Shown here: in pieces, positions 53,510-62,035 of the stretch
Position numbering within the stretch: position 1 is the stretch's first letter
How the letters are laid out: every line of letters starts with the position of its first letter
Source of the DNA: Pseudophaeobacter flagellatus
GTDB taxonomy: Bacteria; Pseudomonadota; Alphaproteobacteria; Rhodobacterales; Rhodobacteraceae
Assembly: GCF_021228235.1 (NCBI RefSeq)
Contig: NZ_JAJQRG010000009.1
Coordinates: 1 to 64,000, forward strand
Direction of reading: 5' to 3'
Length of the DNA stretch: 64,000 nt
Position numbers and translations under genes: made by a program
Notes under the pieces: model-generated
The model's database searches: none
What the model was told of the DNA's origin: nothing
What the model saw: the letters and a program-made list of their open reading frames with translations, nothing else

Positions 53510-53650
53510 TCACTTTCGCGGCCTTGTCGCCAACTCGACGAGGCTGTTAGTGACATCGCAGCCGACCTCGCGGGCGAAGTCGGCTGCTTCATTGAGCGTG
53601 CGGTTCCAGACCGTAACCTCATGCCCGGCTCGCACCAGATTGCGCACCAT
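53510..53650 (-). pseudogene. 3-hydroxyisobutyrate dehydrogenase-type N-terminal remnant
   Basis: MVRNLVRAGHEVTVWNRTLN, EAADFAREVGCDVTNSLVEL, ATRPRK, then a stop. This is the nucleotide-binding beginning of a beta-hydroxyacid dehydrogenase (GarR/HIBADH type) from just after the GxxGxM loop. A TAG precedes it (MAE stop GAHMVRN) and a frameshift follows; the remaining 230 residues are missing. It sits between two importer operons, a scar of a lost catabolic gene. Confidence 0.65.
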
Positions 53651-53681
53651 ATGTGCGCCCTATTCGGCCATCAGACGCGCA

Positions 53682-55193
53682 TCAGGCGGCTTTGTCTGAA
53701 GACAATCCGGAAATGGCTTGTATCAGGCTTTCCTCAGTGACTTCTTCTGACGTGAAAGTTCGCATTACCTTGCCCGAATACATGGCCACGATCCGGTCGC
53801 TCACATGCAGTACCTCTGGCATCTCTGAACTGATCACGATCACCGCGTATCCCTGCGCCGCCAAGTCACGGATCAGATTGTGGATTTCGGCTTTTGAGCC
53901 CACATCAATGCCACGCGTCGGTTCATCCACAATCAGGACGCTGGGGTGCATGGATAGCCATTTGCCAATGACAATCTTTTGCTGGTTTCCGCCTGATAAG
54001 TTCCCAACGATTTGTTTCCAGCCGGGCGTGCGGATATCCAGCTTGTCGCGATATTGGTCAAAGATCGCAACTTCAGACCCTTCAGCCACGAAAGGCCCGG
54101 CGGTCAGATCATCGACCTGCGGCAGGGTCATGTTGTCTCGGCAGTTCATGCCCAGAACCAGCCCTTGGCCTTTGCGATCTTCTGGGACCAGCGAGATGCC
54201 CTTGGAAATTGCATCGGCTGGGGAGTTGATCGTCGTTTCCACCCCATCAAGCAGGACCGTGCCGGCACTTGGGTCACGTAAGCCAAAGAGGGTTTCGGCA
54301 ATTTCGGTCCGTCCGGCGCCGACCAGACCGTAAAAACCCAGAACCTCGCCGCGGCGCACTTCGAAACTGACGTCGGTATACAGATTGCCACAGCTAAGCC
54401 CGCGTACTTCTAGCGCGACATCGCCCAGTTCATGGTGGCTTTCGTTGCGACTCAGGTCGAGCGAACGGCCGATCATCAGTTGTGTGATGGATTCTTCGTT
54501 GGTGTCGGCCGTGTTCACGGTGCTGCGATAGCTGCCATCGCGCAGCACGCTGATGCGATCGGTGATTTTGAAAATCTCTTCCATCCGGTGCGAGATATAG
54601 ACGATGCCAACGCCCTGCGCCTGTAGGTCGGAAATGACTTCGAACAGCACCACTTTTTCAGCATCGGTCAAAGACGCTGTTGGCTCATCAAAGATCACAG
54701 CTTTGGCTTCAACCGTCAGAGCGCGCGCGATTTCCACCATTTGCTGGTTGGCAATTGACAGATCCCCCACAATGGTTTTCGCGTTGAAGCCCACTTTCAA
54801 CTTGTCGAGGATAGCATCGGTGCGCCTGTAAAGCGTGTCCCAATCGACCATGCCAAAACGTTTGCGAGGTAGCTCGCCGAGGTAGATGTTCTCGGCCACG
54901 GAAAGCTCATCCGCGAGGCTAAGTTCTTGGTGAATAAAGACGATCCCCTTGGCTTTGGCATCTAGCGGAGAGGACATCACCGAGGGTGCCTCGCCAACAA
55001 TAATCTGGCCCTCATCTGGTTGATAAATGCCTCCGAGCACTTTCATCAACGTCGACTTTCCGGCACCGTTCTCGCCCATCAGGGCATGAACTTCGCCGGG
55101 CATGATGTTAAGCGACACGCCATCAAGGGCACGTACACCTGGGAAAGTTTTGACGATGCCCTCCAGGCGCAGGACGGGTGTTTGATCAGTCAT
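53682..55193 (-). CDS. CUT2 ABC transporter ATPase (RbsA-like), second system
   Basis: 503 residues. First domain: Walker A GENGAGKSTLMKVLGG, Walker B AVIFDEPTASLTDAEK, VGIVYISHRMEEIF. Second domain: GLVGAGRTEIAETLFG, LSGGNQQKIVIGKWL, VLIVDEPTRGIDVGSK. It is the last gene of a five-gene minus-strand operon and overlaps the upstream permease stop by 4 bp. Closely resembles the ATPase at 50669. Confidence 0.95.
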   Translation of the reverse strand: MTDQTPVLRLEGIVKTFPGVRALDGVSLNIMPGEVHALMGENGAGKSTLMKVLGGIYQPDEGQIIVGEAPSVMSSPLDAKAKGIVFIHQELSLADELSVAENIYLGELPRKRFGMVDWDTLYRRTDAILDKLKVGFNAKTIVGDLSIANQQMVEIARALTVEAKAVIFDEPTASLTDAEKVVLFEVISDLQAQGVGIVYISHRMEEIFKITDRISVLRDGSYRSTVNTADTNEESITQLMIGRSLDLSRNESHHELGDVALEVRGLSCGNLYTDVSFEVRRGEVLGFYGLVGAGRTEIAETLFGLRDPSAGTVLLDGVETTINSPADAISKGISLVPEDRKGQGLVLGMNCRDNMTLPQVDDLTAGPFVAEGSEVAIFDQYRDKLDIRTPGWKQIVGNLSGGNQQKIVIGKWLSMHPSVLIVDEPTRGIDVGSKAEIHNLIRDLAAQGYAVIVISSEMPEVLHVSDRIVAMYSGKVMRTFTSEEVTEESLIQAISGLSSDKAA

Positions 55194-56191
55194 ACCTTCA
55201 ACTCCTCTTTACCTTTTATGTTCAACTGACGGTCCAAGAAGAGCACTGCGATCAGAATGAGGCCGATCACCAGATTGACGGTCGAAGTGTCTGCGCCGAT
55301 ATGGCTTAGGCCTTTGCGCAAAAGTTGGATCGCAAGAACGCCGCCAAATGTGCCAACGATAGACCCTGCGCCGCCGGTCAGTTTGGTGCCGCCAAGCACA
55401 ACGGCCGTGATTACCCAAAGTTCGTAGAGTTCCCCGTCGTTCGGGTTGACCGATCCGCTTTCAGAGTAGAACACAACGGCAGACAGTGCCGACAAGAAGC
55501 CGATGATCATGAAATTGATCATTATATGTGGGCCGACGCGGATACCCGCATTGACTGCAGCTTCGCGATTGTTGCCAATGGCATAGGCGTTGCGTCCGTG
55601 CACCGTGCGGTTCATCAGGAACCAGATTGCGGTGGTTGCGATAAGCAGGAACCATGTCGGCGTGTGCAGCCCCAAAAATTGCGCCTCGGCGAAATCCACT
55701 AGTGTCCAGTTGAGATGGCTGGTGGGCTGCTCACCGTTGTACATGAATACCAAGCCGCGATAGCCCAGCATCGAACCCAGCGTCACGATGAAGGCGTCCA
55801 CGCCGGTTTTCCAGACGATTAGCCCGTTCAATGCACCTAGCAAGACGCCAACCAGCAAAGCCAACGCCCAAGCCACAGGAATCACACCATCGCCAAGCGT
55901 TGCGAACATGGGCCATGTCATGCTGTCCAACAATACAATGGCGCAAATGGCATAGATCGCACCGACGCTCAGATCGATGTTCCCATTGACCATGATGATC
56001 GTCATGCCCATCGCGATGATCCCGATGGGCGCCGATTGCTTGAAGAGCAGCAACATGTTGTCGGCATCCATGAAGGCTTTGTCAGAGAGCGACAAGAATT
56101 CGCCCGCGATGGTGAAGAAGATCAGTTCAAGGACGATAAAGCCCCAAATCGCGCCGCTCTTCAGGTATTTGCTGTATTTGCCGGTTTCCAT
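55190..56191 (-). CDS. CUT2 ABC transporter permease, second system (distal)
   Basis: 333 residues from the ATG at 56191, preceded by GAGG. Motifs: GIIAMGMTIIMVNGNIDLSVGAIY, KTGVDAFIVTLGSMLGYRGLV, VHGRNAYAIGNNREAAVNAGI and WVITAVVLGGTKLTGGAGSIVG. Membrane channel subunit with the neighbour; 10 bp after its stop. Confidence 0.92.
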   Translation of the reverse strand: METGKYSKYLKSGAIWGFIVLELIFFTIAGEFLSLSDKAFMDADNMLLLFKQSAPIGIIAMGMTIIMVNGNIDLSVGAIYAICAIVLLDSMTWPMFATLGDGVIPVAWALALLVGVLLGALNGLIVWKTGVDAFIVTLGSMLGYRGLVFMYNGEQPTSHLNWTLVDFAEAQFLGLHTPTWFLLIATTAIWFLMNRTVHGRNAYAIGNNREAAVNAGIRVGPHIMINFMIIGFLSALSAVVFYSESGSVNPNDGELYELWVITAVVLGGTKLTGGAGSIVGTFGGVLAIQLLRKGLSHIGADTSTVNLVIGLILIAVLFLDRQLNIKGKEELKV

Positions 56192-56201
56192 GTTCAATAC
56201 C

Positions 56202-57176
56202 TCACGCAATTGGTGACCAGAGCTTGCCGCGCTTGGCAGCGATATCGAGCCAGACAGCAAGGATGATGATGACCCAAGTCACGACGAACTGGACGTAGAA
56301 TTGCAGGCCAACGAGCAGCAGACCGTTCTGGATGAACCCCAGAATGAGCACGCCAATGACGGTTTTGAAGATCGTACCGGACCCGCCAAGCAGCGAGGCT
56401 CCGCCAAGAATGACGGCTGCCAGCACTTCAAGCTCAAGCCCTTGGCCAACAGTGTTCTGCGAGCCCAGTGACCGGCTGGCTTGAATAAGCCCAGCTGTTG
56501 CGACGCAAAATGCTGACAGGATGTAGCACATGAAAACGACGCGCGGCCTGCGGATGCCCGAGAATGTTGAGGCCACGCCATTGCCGCCCACCGCATAGAC
56601 TTTGCGTCCGAAAGGTGTTTTCGACAGCAGAATTCCCAAAAACGCTGCGAGCAGGACGAAAATCAGGATCGGCACGGGAATACCCAGGGCGCTGCCCTGA
56701 CCGAACACGCTGAACCAGGTGCCTTCCTTGTCGATGATATCCATGTTTTTGCCGCCCGAATAGGTCAGCGTCAGACCATGGATGGCCGAGAGCATGCCAA
56801 GCGTGACAATGAGTGAATTGAGCTTGAGATAACCCACAAGAAACCCGACGAAAGCCCCGAGACACAGCGTCATGGAAAACATCAAAGGGATCGCCATGGT
56901 CGGCCCGATCTTGTCGTGCAGATCCAGCACCACAATGGTGGAGAACGACATCATCGATCCAACTGAAAGATCAAGATTGCCGCTAATCACCACAAAGGTG
57001 ACCCCCAGCGCCATAACGCCCAAAATGGCCGAGGAGCGGATAACGCCCATGATATTGTCGGGATCGAGAAAGCGGCCGTTAGCCAGCGCAAACCCGATCA
57101 TAAACAAAGCGAAGGCAATCAATATCCCCTGACGGGCCAGAAAGCTTCCGATCTGTGCTTTAGTAACGCCTCCCAT
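56202..57176 (-). CDS. CUT2 ABC transporter permease, second system (proximal)
   Basis: 324 residues from the ATG at 57176 after GGGAGGGG. Motifs: GVMALGVTFVVISGNLDLSVGSMM, LKLNSLIVTLGMLSAIHGLT, TPFGRKVYAVGGNGVASTFSGI and LEVLAAVILGGASLLGGSGTIF. Closely similar to the permease at 48745, as the two systems are paralogous gene for gene. Confidence 0.92.
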   Translation of the reverse strand: MGGVTKAQIGSFLARQGILIAFALFMIGFALANGRFLDPDNIMGVIRSSAILGVMALGVTFVVISGNLDLSVGSMMSFSTIVVLDLHDKIGPTMAIPLMFSMTLCLGAFVGFLVGYLKLNSLIVTLGMLSAIHGLTLTYSGGKNMDIIDKEGTWFSVFGQGSALGIPVPILIFVLLAAFLGILLSKTPFGRKVYAVGGNGVASTFSGIRRPRVVFMCYILSAFCVATAGLIQASRSLGSQNTVGQGLELEVLAAVILGGASLLGGSGTIFKTVIGVLILGFIQNGLLLVGLQFYVQFVVTWVIIILAVWLDIAAKRGKLWSPIA

Positions 57177-57256
57177 GCGCCCCTCCCTTGTAGCACCATG
57201 TCGGTGCAAAATCGTTTGTAGAGCGGCGCGCCTTCAAAGCTGTTGCGCAGCCTTTA

Positions 57257-58054
57257 TCAAACCAATGTCATTCCGCCGTCGATCATCACGATCTGACCGG
57301 TCATATAGTCGCTGTCCTTTGAGGCGAGGAATGTAGTCGTTCCCGTTATATCCTCTGGCTTGGCCACGCGGCCCTTGAGAATCTCGGAAGAGAATTCGTC
57401 CATCGCCTGTCCCGGTTTTTCCGAGGCACCGATTTCCATCAGAGTGCGGTCGACTTCTTCCCACATCTCGGTTGCCACTACGCCTGGCGCGAACCCTGTA
57501 ACGGTGATATCATGTTTTGCCAGATCGCGTGCGCCTGACTGTGTCAGAGCAACAACACCGAACTTGCTGGCACAATAGGGGGCGACGTTGTCAAACCCCT
57601 GACGACTGGCAATCGAGGCGGTGTTGATGATCTTGCCCGGTGTTCCCTGCCGAATAAACTGTTTCGCGGCTTCCTGCATCCCGATAAGACACCCCAGCCC
57701 ATTGATCCGCATTATGAATTCCCAATTTTCCTCGGTCACATCGAGAAAGTTCATTGGTTTGTTCACGCCCGCATTGTTAAATTTGACGTCGATCTTACCA
57801 AAGGCGTCCACTGCCTTGTCAATCAAGGCGCGCACCTGTTCGCGCTCGGCGACATCGACTGCCGCCCAAATGACTCTACCGCCGCTTTGGTCGGCCCGGC
57901 CTGCATTGGCCTCTACCACTTTTGCAACCAGATCGCCGTTGATATCTGCAAAGCAAACGTCGGCACCTTCGTCGAGCAGAGCTTCACCAATCGCGCGGCC
58001 AATACCGCGTGCAGCTCCTGTCACGATGCATGAACGTCCCGTTAGACGGCCCAT
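57257..58054 (-). CDS. Short-chain dehydrogenase/reductase, first of two
   Basis: 265 residues of the classical SDR type: nucleotide motif VTGAARGIGRAIGEAL, NNAGVNKPMNF, catalytic Ser in INTASIASRQGF, Y-x-x-x-K in PYCASKFGVVALTQSGARD, and the end DSDYMTGQIVMIDGGMTLV. It lies inside the importer operon between the binding protein and permeases, so it most likely oxidises the imported sugar alcohol. Closely related to the SDR at 61160. Confidence 0.92.
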   Translation of the reverse strand: MGRLTGRSCIVTGAARGIGRAIGEALLDEGADVCFADINGDLVAKVVEANAGRADQSGGRVIWAAVDVAEREQVRALIDKAVDAFGKIDVKFNNAGVNKPMNFLDVTEENWEFIMRINGLGCLIGMQEAAKQFIRQGTPGKIINTASIASRQGFDNVAPYCASKFGVVALTQSGARDLAKHDITVTGFAPGVVATEMWEEVDRTLMEIGASEKPGQAMDEFSSEILKGRVAKPEDITGTTTFLASKDSDYMTGQIVMIDGGMTLV

Positions 58055-58092
58055 GGCACTCTCCCCGAATGTTTGTAATTTTTAGAAATTCT

Positions 58093-58115
58093 GGGCGCGG
58101 TGCTAAGCCGCGCCC
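58093..58115 (-). terminator. Intra-operon hairpin after the binding-protein gene
   Basis: GGGCGCGG (58093-58100) and CCGCGCCC (58108-58115) form a stem 16 bp past the binding-protein stop with no long T-tract. Such hairpins commonly protect the abundant binding-protein mRNA and partly terminate before downstream genes. Confidence 0.6.
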
Positions 58116-58130
58116 ACTACGTCGTTTGTC

Positions 58131-59093
58131 TTAGAAGACAGGCTTGGTGAACTCGCTTTGGTTACCCTGAGTGATCTTCGGCGTGTCGAAGTAGTTCAGG
58201 AAAGGCAATTCTTTGCCGTTCAGAATGTCGAGGGCTGTTTTTAGAGCCGCTTCGGCGTCATCAACAGGTGACTGGTAGATGGAACCCCAATACTCGCCGC
58301 GTTCCATGGCTTCATAGCCAACCGCGAAGTTCGTAGCGCCAACAAAGATAATGCCTTCGCGACCTGCTGCTTTCGCCGCGTTCAGTGCGCCGACGCCCAT
58401 GTTGTCGTCGCCAGCATAAACGCCGTCGATGTCGTCATACTTGACAAGGAAGGCTTCCATGACTTTCTGGGATTTCTCACGGTTCCAGTCACCTGGCTGT
58501 GTGTCGACGATTGTCACGTTCGGGCAAACTTCTGGCAGACGATCGTCAAAGCCCTTGGCGCGCTCAATTGCTGTGGTGTAACCGGGCTGGCCAGTAATGT
58601 GCACAACCTGCGCTTCGTTTTCGATGCCCATGGCCTTGAACTTGTCACACATGATCTCGGCAGAGCGTGAGCCTTGCGTGATGTTGTCAGGACCGGAGAA
58701 GGATTTGACGAATTCAAAGCCGGCTTCGGCAATGTTAGAGTTTGTTACGACGACAGGGATACCAGCCTTGTGGGCCTTGCGAACAGCTGGGATTACGGCC
58801 TCGCCGTTGGTTGGCCAGATGATGATTGCGTCGACTTCTTGCTGGATCAGGTCTTCCATCTGAGCGATCTGACGCGCAACATCGCCGCCCGCGTCAAGCA
58901 CAACGGCTTCAACGTTGTCATTTGCTTCTGCTGCCGCGATGAACGCTTTTTCATAGGTCGTCTGGTAGCTGTCCACGCCAACGTTGTTCTGCGTGATACC
59001 GATCTTATAGCCGCCGTGGCCGTCAGCAAATGCCGCGCCTGCAAGCGCCAGAGTGGCTGCTGTGGTTGTGGCCAAAATATTGCGAAGTTTCAT
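58131..59093 (-). CDS. CUT2-type sugar ABC transporter substrate-binding protein, second system
   Basis: 320 residues with a signal peptide (ILATTTAATLALAGAAFADG) and an RbsB-like fold: KIGITQNNVGVDSYQTTYEK, DAIIIWPTNGEAVIPAVRKA, IPVVVTNSNIAEAG, GVYAGDDNMGVGALNAAKAAG and GATNFAVGYEAMERGEYWG. First gene of the operon, preceded by GGGAGGAG and divergent from the second wHTH-SBP regulator. Confidence 0.92.
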   Translation of the reverse strand: MKLRNILATTTAATLALAGAAFADGHGGYKIGITQNNVGVDSYQTTYEKAFIAAAEANDNVEAVVLDAGGDVARQIAQMEDLIQQEVDAIIIWPTNGEAVIPAVRKAHKAGIPVVVTNSNIAEAGFEFVKSFSGPDNITQGSRSAEIMCDKFKAMGIENEAQVVHITGQPGYTTAIERAKGFDDRLPEVCPNVTIVDTQPGDWNREKSQKVMEAFLVKYDDIDGVYAGDDNMGVGALNAAKAAGREGIIFVGATNFAVGYEAMERGEYWGSIYQSPVDDAEAALKTALDILNGKELPFLNYFDTPKITQGNQSEFTKPVF

Positions 59094-59234
59094 TTTAGAT
59101 CTCCTCCCAGGTTGCCCCTAATTAATCTCGACCCTCGACCCTCCTCCGGATCGGGGAATCATTGGCCTCTGCCGAATGACTGGATGAGAGCATGCAGGTT
59201 CAGCTCACAGCAAAATCCACCCAATATATCCGAT

Positions 59235-59406
59235 ATGAACATTTGAACGTCCAAAATGGATATTTGTCGAGTACACTTTGGACGCCAGAATGAACATTCT
59301 TAAGGGAGCTTTGAAGATGAGCGATTCTGATTTGTCCAAAATGAACATCAAGTCAAACCAGAACAGGCGGCATCCAAACCGCAATGATGAGAGCAAAATG
59401 AACGTC
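59235..59406 (+). repeat. Array of CAAAATGAACAT-like motifs spanning promoter and 5' coding region
   Basis: ATGAACAT occurs at 59235, 59290 and 59341, ATGGATAT at 59256 and ATGAACGT at 59399. Most copies follow CAAA or CAGA (CCAAAATGGATAT, CCAGAATGAACAT, CCAAAATGAACAT, GCAAAATGAACGT). Two copies lie inside the annotated start of the regulator gene and give repeated Met-Asn-Ile/Val in its N-terminus. They look like operator copies rather than protein repeats. Confidence 0.5.
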
Positions 59407-61146
59407 ATGGGAACGAAATTCGAGCAAACACCGTCTTCGCCCCAGGCGAGGACCGAGATGCTTGAGTTCATGGCGTTTCTTCAGGATTTCAATAACGAGT
59501 TGGAAACAACGCTGGACCTTATTGCGCCGAACCCTTTCCTCAGAATGGTCCTGCATCTTCTTGAGGCGCATTTTGATGGCAAGACGGTAACGCCGACCTC
59601 TCTTATCAGCGCAAGCCGTGTGCCCTACGCAACCGCGAACAGACGCCTAAAAGATATGCATGACGCGGGTTTGATCGAGCAGCGCCCGCGTACGCAGAGC
59701 GGGAAAAGCTTTTCGATGCACCCAAGCGAAAAGCTTCTTTCCCAGTGGGTTCAGCTTTTTGGCCGCTTGCGTCGCCTTGGCGAAGCGGAATTTGGTGGCC
59801 AGTTAGGAAACCCGGAAACCAAAGACTATTATTTCGGCGGAAGTTATGCTTCTGCCCGCTCTATCCCACCATTGCGCGCCCTTTCAAAGCCACTGAAACT
59901 GGCGGGCGGTATCAAGGTGCTCGTGCACGGCGATCCCACCTTCATGATTATGGACAATCTCAAGCGCCGGTTTGAGCAGGTCATAGGCACCCAAATTCAC
60001 CAGCGCGCGTTTTCGATTGATCGCCTGCGCGAAGAGGCTTTGCGCAACGCGCAGCGGACAAATAGCCAATATGACATTATTGCGGTGGACTTGCCCTGGA
60101 TCGGGGAGTTTGCGGAAAAATCCGTTTTGATGCCCTTGGATCAAGCAATGGACATCGCCCAGCTGGACCCGGCGGATTTTCACACCGCAGGATGGAAGGG
60201 TGCGCATTGGGGCGGACGCCCCTATGCGGTGCCAGCGCAAACCACGCCAGAGTTGCTGTTTTATCGCAAGGATCTATTTGCAAAGGCTGGTTTGACGCCG
60301 CCATCCACAACGGATGAGTTATTAAGCTCGGCTCAGGCGCTGCACGATCCACGGCATGGGCGCTACGGCATCGCCTGGAATGCGGCGAAAGGAACGGCAT
60401 TGGGGCACACCGTTCTTATGACAATAGCGGATTTCGGTCAGCCGGTGCTGAACATGCCCGAGATTGCGGGCGGCTACGGAACCGATGATCTGGCCAGCGG
60501 AAGCTACCGCCCTACCATCGACACAGAGCGCGGATTGCAGGCAGCAGAGTTTTTGATGAAACTCATGGAATACTCACCGCCCGATATCCTGTCGATGTCC
60601 TGGTACGAACGGGTGCGCCCCTATGCTTCGGGCAAAATTGCCATGGCCTACGGCTATACTTTATTGGCGCCATACTTCGAATTGGACGAAACTTCGCCTG
60701 CCTGCGGGCAAACCGGATATCTGCCACACCCTACGGCTGCGGGCATTGATCCGATTGCACCAGTTGGCGGTTATGTGATGGGCATACCTGCGAATCTGGC
60801 CCCGGAGCGGGTTCGCGCCGCGGTCGAGGCGCTGCTTGTCTTCACGTCTCCCGAGGCGCAAAAGCTTTACGTTCAGAACGGAAGTTGCACCATTCCACGC
60901 TATTCGGTTGGTGCTGATCCAGATGTGCGGCGCATTTCGCCAATTTTTGAGGCTGTCGATGCCATGTCATGGCGCGACGAGCTGCAATATTGGCCACGCC
61001 CGCCAGTGCCAGAGATTTGCGACATCATCCAGATCTGCGGCGAAGAATTTCACGACATGCTGCGCGGAATCGTGTCCCCGCGCGAGGCGCTGCGCCGATC
61101 TCAGGGCCGTGCGGATGCGCTTTTTCAACCCAATCAATCGCCATAA
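59317..61146 (+). CDS. Winged-helix regulator fused to an ABC solute-binding-protein domain, second
   Basis: About 609 residues from the ATG at 59317 (GGGAG upstream); starts at 59278 or further in (59408, 59458) are possible. The first about 45 residues are low in complexity and contain operator-like repeats. The winged helix (about 65-145) reads FLRMVLHLLEAHFDGKTVTP, TSLISASRVPYATANRRLKD and MHDAGLIEQRPRTQSGKSFS; then YYFGGSYASAR and a family-1 binding-protein domain: YDIIAVDLPWIGEFAEKSVL, YAVPAQTTPELLFYRKDLFA, YASGKIAMAYGYTLLAPYFE and DPIAPVGGYVMGIPANL. Same architecture as the regulator at 45737 and no signal peptide. It lies between the second importer and the SDR/M24 genes, which it probably controls. 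Confidence 0.78.
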   Translation: MSDSDLSKMNIKSNQNRRHPNRNDESKMNVMGTKFEQTPSSPQARTEMLEFMAFLQDFNNELETTLDLIAPNPFLRMVLHLLEAHFDGKTVTPTSLISASRVPYATANRRLKDMHDAGLIEQRPRTQSGKSFSMHPSEKLLSQWVQLFGRLRRLGEAEFGGQLGNPETKDYYFGGSYASARSIPPLRALSKPLKLAGGIKVLVHGDPTFMIMDNLKRRFEQVIGTQIHQRAFSIDRLREEALRNAQRTNSQYDIIAVDLPWIGEFAEKSVLMPLDQAMDIAQLDPADFHTAGWKGAHWGGRPYAVPAQTTPELLFYRKDLFAKAGLTPPSTTDELLSSAQALHDPRHGRYGIAWNAAKGTALGHTVLMTIADFGQPVLNMPEIAGGYGTDDLASGSYRPTIDTERGLQAAEFLMKLMEYSPPDILSMSWYERVRPYASGKIAMAYGYTLLAPYFELDETSPACGQTGYLPHPTAAGIDPIAPVGGYVMGIPANLAPERVRAAVEALLVFTSPEAQKLYVQNGSCTIPRYSVGADPDVRRISPIFEAVDAMSWRDELQYWPRPPVPEICDIIQICGEEFHDMLRGIVSPREALRRSQGRADALFQPNQSP

Positions 61147-61159
61147 CAGGAGAAAGACC

Positions 61160-61969
61160 ATGGACCCCAATCGTCTCAAAGGCAAAAACGTTCTGATCAC
61201 CGGTGCCGCACGCGGCATGGGCGCTGCCAACGCCGAAAGTTTTGCAGCCCAAGGGGCGAATGTCTGTATTGGTGACCTTGATGGTGTCGAAGCCCAAGTC
61301 ATGGCCGACAAGATCAACGCTGCCGGAAACGGTAAGGCGATTGCCGTGACAATGGACGTGACCAAGCGCGAAGACAACGCTGCGGCTGTCGCTGCCACCG
61401 TTGAGGCATTTGGCTCTATTAATGTCGGTCTGTTCAATGCCGGTCTCAACAAGCCTCGTTTCTTCATGGATATCGATGAAGACAACTGGGACATGATCAT
61501 GAACGTCAACACCAAGGCGATGTGGCTGGGCATGCAGGAGACGGCGCGCCAGATGATCGCCCAGGGTCCGATGGAAGATCATCCATACAAACTGATCAAC
61601 GTGGGCAGCATCGCATCGCGCAAACCGCTGGTTGATGTCACCGTCTACTGCACGTCGAAATATGGCTGCCTTGCTCTCACTGAATGCGGCGCGCTCGGGC
61701 TGGCCGAGCACAACATCACCGTGAACGGCTATGCGCCTGGCGTGGTCGTAACACCGCTATGGGAACAGTTGGACAAAGACCTGGTCGAAATTGGCTTCAA
61801 AGAGCGCGAAGGTCAGGCTTATGACGACATCGTCGAGAACAACCTTGTGATCAAGCGCGTCTCCTACCCCAAAGATATCGTGGGCACTGCGTCGTTCCTC
61901 GCGTCAGACGACAGCGACTACATGACTGGCCAGATGATCTCGATCGACGGTGGTTGGGTCACGAAATAG
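61160..61969 (+). CDS. Short-chain dehydrogenase/reductase, second of two
   Basis: 269 residues from the ATG at 61160 (AGGAGA upstream), 13 bp after the regulator stop. Motifs: ITGAARGMGAANAESFA, FNAGLNKPRFF, Ser in INVGSIASRKPL, Y-x-x-x-K in VYCTSKYGCLALTECGALG, and DSDYMTGQMISIDGGWVTK. The signature residues around NAGLNKP and the C-terminus match the SDR at 57257, so the two may catalyse sequential or stereochemically different oxidations. Confidence 0.92.
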   Translation: MDPNRLKGKNVLITGAARGMGAANAESFAAQGANVCIGDLDGVEAQVMADKINAAGNGKAIAVTMDVTKREDNAAAVAATVEAFGSINVGLFNAGLNKPRFFMDIDEDNWDMIMNVNTKAMWLGMQETARQMIAQGPMEDHPYKLINVGSIASRKPLVDVTVYCTSKYGCLALTECGALGLAEHNITVNGYAPGVVVTPLWEQLDKDLVEIGFKEREGQAYDDIVENNLVIKRVSYPKDIVGTASFLASDDSDYMTGQMISIDGGWVTK

Positions 61970-62035
61970 ACCCGCGCTCCCAAAATTTTCAGCAACAAAC
62001 CGGGTAGGCTTGACCTCACCCGATAGGAGATTTCA

